A stretch of DNA of 64,000 nucleotides from Labrys okinawensis (GTDB lineage Bacteria; Pseudomonadota; Alphaproteobacteria; Rhizobiales; Labraceae), in NCBI RefSeq assembly GCF_002982075.1, contig NZ_PUEJ01000013.1, positions 1-64,000 of the forward strand. Direction: 5' to 3'. Position numbers and translations under genes: made by a program. Below the pieces are notes generated by a model. It made no database searches. It worked only from the letters and a program-made list of their open reading frames with translations, and was not told the origin of the DNA. Below, piece by piece: positions 59,301-64,000 of this stretch. The first letter of the stretch is position 1. Every line of letters begins with the position of its first letter.

Positions 59301-62300
59301 GCGAGGCTTCCCCGGAAACATCCACGAGCGGCAGGTCGAGATGGAGCTCGGGTGCAAAGCTCATGCGGGTGCCTGTCGCATCGAAGTGGATGCGCAGGGC
59401 ATCGTGGCGCGCGATGACGTCGTTGAGGGATGCCCGTAGAGCCACTTCATCGAGGGGACCATCGAAACTCAGGCTGATCGACTCGTTGAAGGCACAGGAG
59501 GCCTCGTCGCCAAGCTGTGCCGACAGCCAAACTTCTGTCTGGGAAGCGGTCGGTGCAATCGGCCCCGTGATGGCAGCCGCCTTTGCTGCCGCTTCGGTCT
59601 TGTCGTCACCGCCTGAAAGCGGAGGACCGCCAGGAAGCATGCCGTCGGCCTGCATGGCCTCGATGCTCTCGCGGAAAGCCTGCACGATCCGAGCGACATC
59701 CTCGTCCGTATGCTCGGTGGTGAGAAAGCAGGGGAAGCCCTCGTGCACATAGATGCCGCGGGCACGCAGATGATAGTAGAGCAGGCTGCCGAAACGGTAG
59801 TCATGGCTCGGATTGATGTAGAACAGGCTGCCATAGCTTGGGACCGGCAGGGACAGGCCGCATTCGGTGAAACAGCGCGACAGCTGTTCGACCAGACGCC
59901 CCATCCGGGCCGAGACCTCCTCCTGCAGGGCTGGTCCCCTGGCTTTCAGATGCTCGAGCACGGCCTCGAGCGCGGCCAGGACCAGCGGATGGCGGACGAA
60001 AGTGCCGGCAAAGAAGGTGACGCCGACTTCCGGATAGGAGTCGTCGCCATAGCGCCAGGCGCCGCCGTCCAGCGCATCCATGAAGCTCGCCTTGCCGGCC
60101 AGCACGCCGACCGGCAGACCACCGCCGACCACCTTGCCGTAGCAGGCGAGATCAGCCTTGATGTCGAACAGATGCTGCATGCCGGCGGGATGCATGCGGA
60201 AACCCGTCACGACCTCGTCGAACACCAGCGCCGTGCCGGAGGCTTCGGTAATGGCGCGAACCTGCTTGAGGAATTCGACGGGGCGCAGGTCCGGACGGCG
60301 GCTTTGCACCGGCTCGACCACCACGGCGGCGAGTTCGCCGGCATGCTCGCGGATCCAGGCAAGAGCCTCCTCGGCGCCATATTCCAGAACGGTGACATTC
60401 TCCACCGACTGCGGCGGAATACCCGGCGCGACCGGAAGGGAGCGATGTTCGCCCTGACGGACCTGTCCCCTGACCAGAACTTCGTCGAACTGGCCGTGAT
60501 AGTCGCCGGCGAACATGACGACGCGCTTGCGCCCGGTGACCGTACGCGCCACGCGCATGGCGGCCATCACCGCTTCCGAACCGGTGTTGCAGAAAGTGGC
60601 GCGTTCATTGCCGGTCATCTCGCAGAAGAGAGCCGCAACCTTGCCGGCCCTGGCGGATTGCGGACCGATGGCGAAGCCTTCCTGCAACTGCCGGTCGACC
60701 GCCTCGACCACGAAATCGGGGGCATGGCCGAACATCGTCTGGCCATAGCCGTTGACCAGGTCGATATATTCGTTGCCGTCGACGTCCCAGATGCGCGAGC
60801 CTTTCGAGCGGGCCGCGATCACGGGATAGACCATCTCCTTCCAGTCCGGATTGAAGCCGGAAGCGGCGCGGGGGTCGGCAAGGACGTTGCGGTAGTCCTG
60901 CGTCAACTGTTTTGAGCCGGGACTGCGGGTGTTCCAAAGCGAGGTCAGCGCCTCGATATGGCTGCGCTGGCGGGCATCCAGCCCCTGGTCCTGCGACTTC
61001 TGGCTGTTCTTGTAGACGCCGAAGCGCGAGGGCAGTTCCTTGACCGGAGCCGCATCGGCCCTGGGCACCGCGGCAGGCTGCGGAACGACTTCGGCCTGAA
61101 GCGGCGCCGCTGCCGCGGCGACGGGCGGAGCCATGACGGCCTGGACGGCCGGCGCCTGCAAAACCGCACCGCCGCGCAACACCTCGAGCTGTTGCTGCAT
61201 CAGCTGGGCCATGACCTGCAACTGGTCGCGCATCAGGCCCTCCGCCCCGGCGCCCGTGCCGGCGAGCGGGATCGCTGCCGGAAGAAGCGGCGCTGGCTGG
61301 ACGACCGGAGAAACGACGGCAGGCGCCGGAGCAACGGCCGGCGCCGCCGCTGCCGGGACCGGCGCAGCTTCGATGGGGGCCGGTGCGAACTTCTCGGGCG
61401 GCAACGCCGCTGCAACATGTTCTGTCAGGGCCTCGATGCTGCCGAGGTCCCCCAGAAGGGCACGGAAGGTGACCTTGAGGCCGAACTTGTTCAACAATTC
61501 CTGGGCAGCCTGGGTGAGGAACAGGGAATCGAAACCCATTTCCAAGAAGGTCGTGCCGGGTTCGGCGGAAGCCACGTCCTCGCCGGACAGATCGGCGAAG
61601 ATCGAGATGATGGCGGCCTTGATGGTGTCGGTGCGGGCGGTCATGTCGGACATCACGGTTTGCTCGGGGAGCGGCATTGGGAGGATCGCGGCGGGCGGCG
61701 CATTTTGGGAAAGCGCCGCTTCGGATCGTGGAATAGCTTGCGGACTGGCCGCAGGCGCTGTCTCGCGCACCGGCGGTTCGATCCAGTAGCGCTTGCGTTC
61801 GAAAGGATAGGTCGGCAGGGACACTCTGCGCCGTGTGGGTCGGCTCGACTGCAAGGTCCAGTCGACGGCCGCGCCGGCAGTCCACAACCGGCCCAGGGCC
61901 TCGGCCATGGTCTCCAGGTCGGGCCGCTCGCGCGCCGCGTCGGGCAGGCAGGAAACCACCGCCCTGCCCCTTGCAGCACCCTGCAGAGCCAGTGTGGTCA
62001 AGGTGTTGCCGGCACCGACTTCGAGCAGGACCGCCGCTGTGTCCCCGAGCAGGAGCGACAGGCCGTCGGCAAAACGGACCGGCTCGCGGAAATGACGAGC
62101 CCAATAATCGGGGGATGTCGCCGCTTCACCCGTGATCCATTGGCCCGTGACGCCGGAGACATAGGGAATGGTCGGCGCCTTCAGCCCGATCTTGCGCACT
62201 TCCTCGGTGAAGGGCGTGATGATCGGATCCATCATGGGAGAGTGGAAGGCATGCGAGGTGTGCAGCCGGCGGCTGACGACACCACGCGCCTTCAGCTGCG

Positions 62301-64000
62301 CTTCCAGCGCATCGACGGCATCGTCCGGCCCGGCTGCGACACACAGAGCAGGGCCGTTGATGGCGGCGATGGCAAGATCGGCGCCCAGCAAAGGCGCAAG
62401 TTCGGCCTCGGACAACCTTACCGCGAGCATTCCCCCCGGCGGGAGGTCCTGCATCAGGCGGCCACGGGCCGCAACGAGCGGCAGCACCTCTTCGAGCGTA
62501 AAGACCCCGGCAAGGCAGGCCGCGACGAATTCACCGACGCTGTGCCCTATCATCGCGCTGGGCACGATCCCCCGGCTGATCCACAGCCGCGCCAAGGCAT
62601 ACTCGACCGTGAAGATCGCCGGCTGTGCATAGCAGGTGGCCGCCAGGCGCTTGTGATCGTCGGCCTCGCGCTTGGCGGGATAGAGCACTTCCTTGAGATC
62701 GCAATCCAGATGAGGGCGCAGGATCGCCGCACAACGGTCGATGTCGGCCCGGAAGCCTGCTTCGGCTTCATAAAGGCCCCTCCCCATATCGGGATATTGC
62801 GATCCCTGTCCGGGGAACATGAACACGACGCCCGCATCGCTGACGGCCTTGAAGGCCCGAGCAGCCGGGTCGTTCAGAGCAGCGACAGCCGCCGTCCTAT
62901 CGCTGCAGGCCACCGACCAACGATAGTCGAAGGCCTTGCGCCCCACCTGCAGCGTATGGGCGACATCCGCAAGCTCCAGAGCCGGATTGGCGGCCAGCCG
63001 GCCAGCCAGCTCGGCGCGGGCCTTGGCCAGGGCGGATTCGCTTCGCGCCGACAGGGTAAGGACTTCGACATCCCGGCCCACAGCACGCGGCTCCAGCGAC
63101 GGCGCCTCTTCCAGCACCACATGCACATTGGTGCCGCCAACGCCGAAAGCGCTGACACCCGCACGGCGCGGCTCGGGGCCCTCCTGCCAGTCCGTCAGCG
63201 CCGCATTGACAAAGAACGGACTGTCCTCGATGCCGAGGCGCGGATTGGGCGTCTTGAAATGCAGGGTTGCCGGCAGTTGGCGATTTTCGAGGCTGAGCGC
63301 CGTCTTGATGAAGCCGACCACACCGGCCGCCGCATCCAGATGCCCGACATTGCTCTTCACCGAGCCGATCGCGCAATACTGCCTGCCGTCGTCGCCGGTG
63401 GCCCGGAAGGCCTTTGTCAGGCCTGCAATCTCGATCGGGTCTCCGAGTGGCGTCGCGGTACCGTGGCATTCGACATAGCTGATCGAGCGGGGGTCTACCC
63501 CGGCATTGGCATGCGCCATCATGATGGCGGCGGCCTGCCCTTCCGAGCTCGGTGCGGTATAGCCGACCTTGGCGGAACCGTCATTATTGACGCCACTGCC
63601 GCGCACCACGGCATAGATGTGATCCCCGTCGGCAAGCGCGTCCTCAAGCCGCTTCAGCAGCACGGCACCGGCGCCGCTGCCGAAGACGGTGCCCCGGGCA
63701 TCGGCGTCGAAGGGGCGGCAGCGCCCATCCTCCGACACCATGCCGCCTTCCTGGGTCAGATAGCCGCGCTTTTGAGGGAAGGTGATGGAAACGCCGCCGG
63801 CAATGACCATGTCGCTCTGGAACAGCAGCAATTGCTGGCAAGCCTGCGCGATAGCCATCAGCGAGGTCGAGCAGGCCGTATTCAGGCTGAAGCTCGGGCC
63901 GTTCAGGTTGAACTTGTAGGATACACGCGTCGCCAGGAACTCCCGGCTGGCGCCAAGCAGCATCGGGTATTGCCCGACCTGGAAGGCGTTGGTGAAGTCC
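56380..64000 (-). CDS. Hybrid PKS-NRPS: KS-AT-ACP-aminotransferase-C-A-PCP (N-terminus outside window)
   Basis: Partial; at least 2539 residues, frame open at the right edge. The ketosynthase (to about 63130) has catalytic TACSTS, HGTATPLGDPIE and SNVGHLDAAAG. The acyltransferase has GHSVGEF near 62550 and AFHS near 62240, pointing to malonyl-CoA. The acyl carrier has MGFDSLFLTQ near 61535. An Ala/Pro-rich linker leads to a class III aminotransferase (about 61000-59700; Lys in CYGKVVGGG), which would aminate the unreduced beta-keto group. Next come a condensation domain (HHIVCDGWS near 59150), an adenylation domain (58200-56750) and a PCP (LGADSIH near 56600). The A-domain code reads D-I-L-Q-L-G-M-I-W-K, one change from the glycine code I know. 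The architecture resembles McyE and MycA. Confidence 0.93.
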   Translation of the reverse strand, partial: DFTNAFQVGQYPMLLGASREFLATRVSYKFNLNGPSFSLNTACSTSLMAIAQACQQLLLFQSDMVIAGGVSITFPQKRGYLTQEGGMVSEDGRCRPFDADARGTVFGSGAGAVLLKRLEDALADGDHIYAVVRGSGVNNDGSAKVGYTAPSSEGQAAAIMMAHANAGVDPRSISYVECHGTATPLGDPIEIAGLTKAFRATGDDGRQYCAIGSVKSNVGHLDAAAGVVGFIKTALSLENRQLPATLHFKTPNPRLGIEDSPFFVNAALTDWQEGPEPRRAGVSAFGVGGTNVHVVLEEAPSLEPRAVGRDVEVLTLSARSESALAKARAELAGRLAANPALELADVAHTLQVGRKAFDYRWSVACSDRTAAVAALNDPAARAFKAVSDAGVVFMFPGQGSQYPDMGRGLYEAEAGFRADIDRCAAILRPHLDCDLKEVLYPAKREADDHKRLAATCYAQPAIFTVEYALARLWISRGIVPSAMIGHSVGEFVAACLAGVFTLEEVLPLVAARGRLMQDLPPGGMLAVRLSEAELAPLLGADLAIAAINGPALCVAAGPDDAVDALEAQLKARGVVSRRLHTSHAFHSPMMDPIITPFTEEVRKIGLKAPTIPYVSGVTGQWITGEAATSPDYWARHFREPVRFADGLSLLLGDTAAVLLEVGAGNTLTTLALQGAARGRAVVSCLPDAARERPDLETMAEALGRLWTAGAAVDWTLQSSRPTRRRVSLPTYPFERKRYWIEPPVRETAPAASPQAIPRSEAALSQNAPPAAILPMPLPEQTVMSDMTARTDTIKAAIISIFADLSGEDVASAEPGTTFLEMGFDSLFLTQAAQELLNKFGLKVTFRALLGDLGSIEALTEHVAAALPPEKFAPAPIEAAPVPAAAAPAVAPAPAVVSPVVQPAPLLPAAIPLAGTGAGAEGLMRDQLQVMAQLMQQQLEVLRGGAVLQAPAVQAVMAPPVAAAAAPLQAEVVPQPAAVPRADAAPVKELPSRFGVYKNSQKSQDQGLDARQRSHIEALTSLWNTRSPGSKQLTQDYRNVLADPRAASGFNPDWKEMVYPVIAARSKGSRIWDVDGNEYIDLVNGYGQTMFGHAPDFVVEAVDRQLQEGFAIGPQSARAGKVAALFCEMTGNERATFCNTGSEAVMAAMRVARTVTGRKRVVMFAGDYHGQFDEVLVRGQVRQGEHRSLPVAPGIPPQSVENVTVLEYGAEEALAWIREHAGELAAVVVEPVQSRRPDLRPVEFLKQVRAITEASGTALVFDEVVTGFRMHPAGMQHLFDIKADLACYGKVVGGGLPVGVLAGKASFMDALDGGAWRYGDDSYPEVGVTFFAGTFVRHPLVLAALEAVLEHLKARGPALQEEVSARMGRLVEQLSRCFTECGLSLPVPSYGSLFYINPSHDYRFGSLLYYHLRARGIYVHEGFPCFLTTEHTDEDVARIVQAFRESIEAMQADGMLPGGPPLSGGDDKTEAAAKAAAITGPIAPTASQTEVWLSAQLGDEASCAFNESISLSFDGPLDEVALRASLNDVIARHDALRIHFDATGTRMSFAPELHLDLPLVDVSGEASPQQALKARIEQDARTAFDLVGGPLVRGELVRLSPDRHVLVFTAHHIVCDGWSVNVLIGELSEFYRARVENSQPVLAEPLPFSSYAQTVQEVADDEAYWVGQFRTAPPPLELPSDRARPPIKTFNGGSVQFAIERPLYEAVRKAGAKRGSTLFATLLAAFEILMGRLAGQNEVVVGIPAAGQSLVEDDRALVGHCVNLLPLRANWQDGTSFAEFLAQTKQSVLEAYDHRSCTLGTILRKLTLPRDASRLPLAEVQFNLERLGGDLAFPGLTTEVVPNPKRFSTFDLFANVTESANGLRIDCDYNADLFDEATILRWLGHYRTLLQAIADDVTTPIERLPLLAPGDVPASLAGPSLPAPSDPSLLTIHGLIEAQTAVNPEAVAALFEDQQLTYGDLDRRAGQLAAHLHDLGLGRGARVAVLVDRSLDMLVSLLAVLKAGCAYVPLATNHPAARLNGILAEADVAAVVTQAAYEDIASAAPMTILVDRDRDAIAARQPLPTSGARVAGEDLAYVIFTSGSTGKPKGVEVTHASVANFLASMRQVPGFTAEDRLLAVTTISFDIAALELYLPLACGGSVVIAPQSETADGQALLRRLQDCGATVMQATPITWVILLESGFKPSPKLKMLCGGEALPRSLADQLVQNGGELWNMYGPTETTIWSSVAHIHPGPDPITVGHPIANTQFHVLDKFDRVQPLGVVGELHIGGDGVARGYFRRPDLTAEKFIADNVSGMPGARLYRTGDLARLMPGGRLQLLGRNDHQVKLRGFRIELGEIEAAIGKAGLDVNAVILREDNPGDPRLVAYYEAPASSAPSIEALRNALGRDLPDYMIPSQWVRLDTMPRGSSGKLDRRALPKPSESTATELSTSYVAPGNQAESILAGICAEVLGQARVSVADDLLMLGADSIHIFQIVARANQAGLSLSAKTLLQHRTIAKAAATLAGVSPAEEPSDLPQLVRVARSSRRVAANALQSPER

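Overview
The window looks like a chromosomal segment of a GC-rich alphaproteobacterium, most likely Hyphomicrobiales (Rhizobiales). The evidence is the DUF2155/NDUFA12 gene pair, a long B12-dependent ribonucleotide reductase, a PmtA-type phospholipid N-methyltransferase, and ExoY/ExoF/ExoP-like exopolysaccharide genes. No rRNA, tRNA or CRISPR array was seen. Genus cannot be assigned from the sequence alone.

Layout. 1-37: first codons of a probable IS630-type transposase, cut by the window edge. 148-13183: housekeeping and metabolic genes: DUF2155, the complex I accessory NDUFA12, a nucleoside hydrolase, DUF1003, a type II NADH dehydrogenase, nrdJ behind two putative NrdR boxes and followed by a strong terminator, a luciferase-like monooxygenase, a GST, a tiny ORF with a near-perfect anti-16S Shine-Dalgarno, an SMR efflux pump, an ECHDC3-like hydratase and PmtA. 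13679-28059: a catabolic region that reads as a D-arginine / 2-ketoarginine route. It encodes a cationic amino acid permease, a universal stress protein, guanidinobutyrase (gbuA), a ketoarginine decarboxylase (aruI-like), an aldehyde dehydrogenase, an ATP-grasp ligase, a C45 N-terminal-nucleophile acyltransferase/hydrolase, a D-amino-acid dehydrogenase, a racemase fused to a degenerate arginase domain, and RidA. A divergent Lrp-type regulator and a carbon-nitrogen hydrolase follow.

28065-38153: an aldo/keto reductase, a small unknown gene and a 2OG oxygenase, then a partial exopolysaccharide locus (outer-membrane export protein, two GT4 glycosyltransferases, an ExoY-like priming transferase, an ExoP-like co-polymerase/ATPase). 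No flippase or polymerase is visible. 38829-51935: a signalling island with three paralogous LuxR-type regulators whose receiver-like domains lack the phospho-acceptor Asp, a 1714-residue six-PAS hybrid histidine kinase overlapping a REC-GGEEF diguanylate cyclase, an AraC regulator, and a PAS-GAF-GGDVF-EAL protein that is probably a phosphodiesterase. Its position suggests control of exopolysaccharide and perhaps of the next locus through c-di-GMP.

52809-64000: the end of a hybrid polyketide / nonribosomal peptide locus, transcribed leftwards and running off the right edge. The large protein is KS-AT-ACP-aminotransferase-C-A-PCP (McyE/MycA-like logic; A-domain code read by eye as close to the glycine code). 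It overlaps by ATGA a C-PCP-TE protein that has no A domain and carries Cys in place of the thioesterase Ser. A secreted alpha/beta hydrolase follows 8 bp later. The predicted chemistry is a beta-amino acyl unit joined to glycine, then a terminal condensation and a Cys-thioesterase release.

The two strongest leads for undescribed biology are the arginine operon with its racemase-pseudoarginase fusion and embedded ATP-grasp/C45 pair, and the terminal PKS-NRPS module with its Cys thioesterase.
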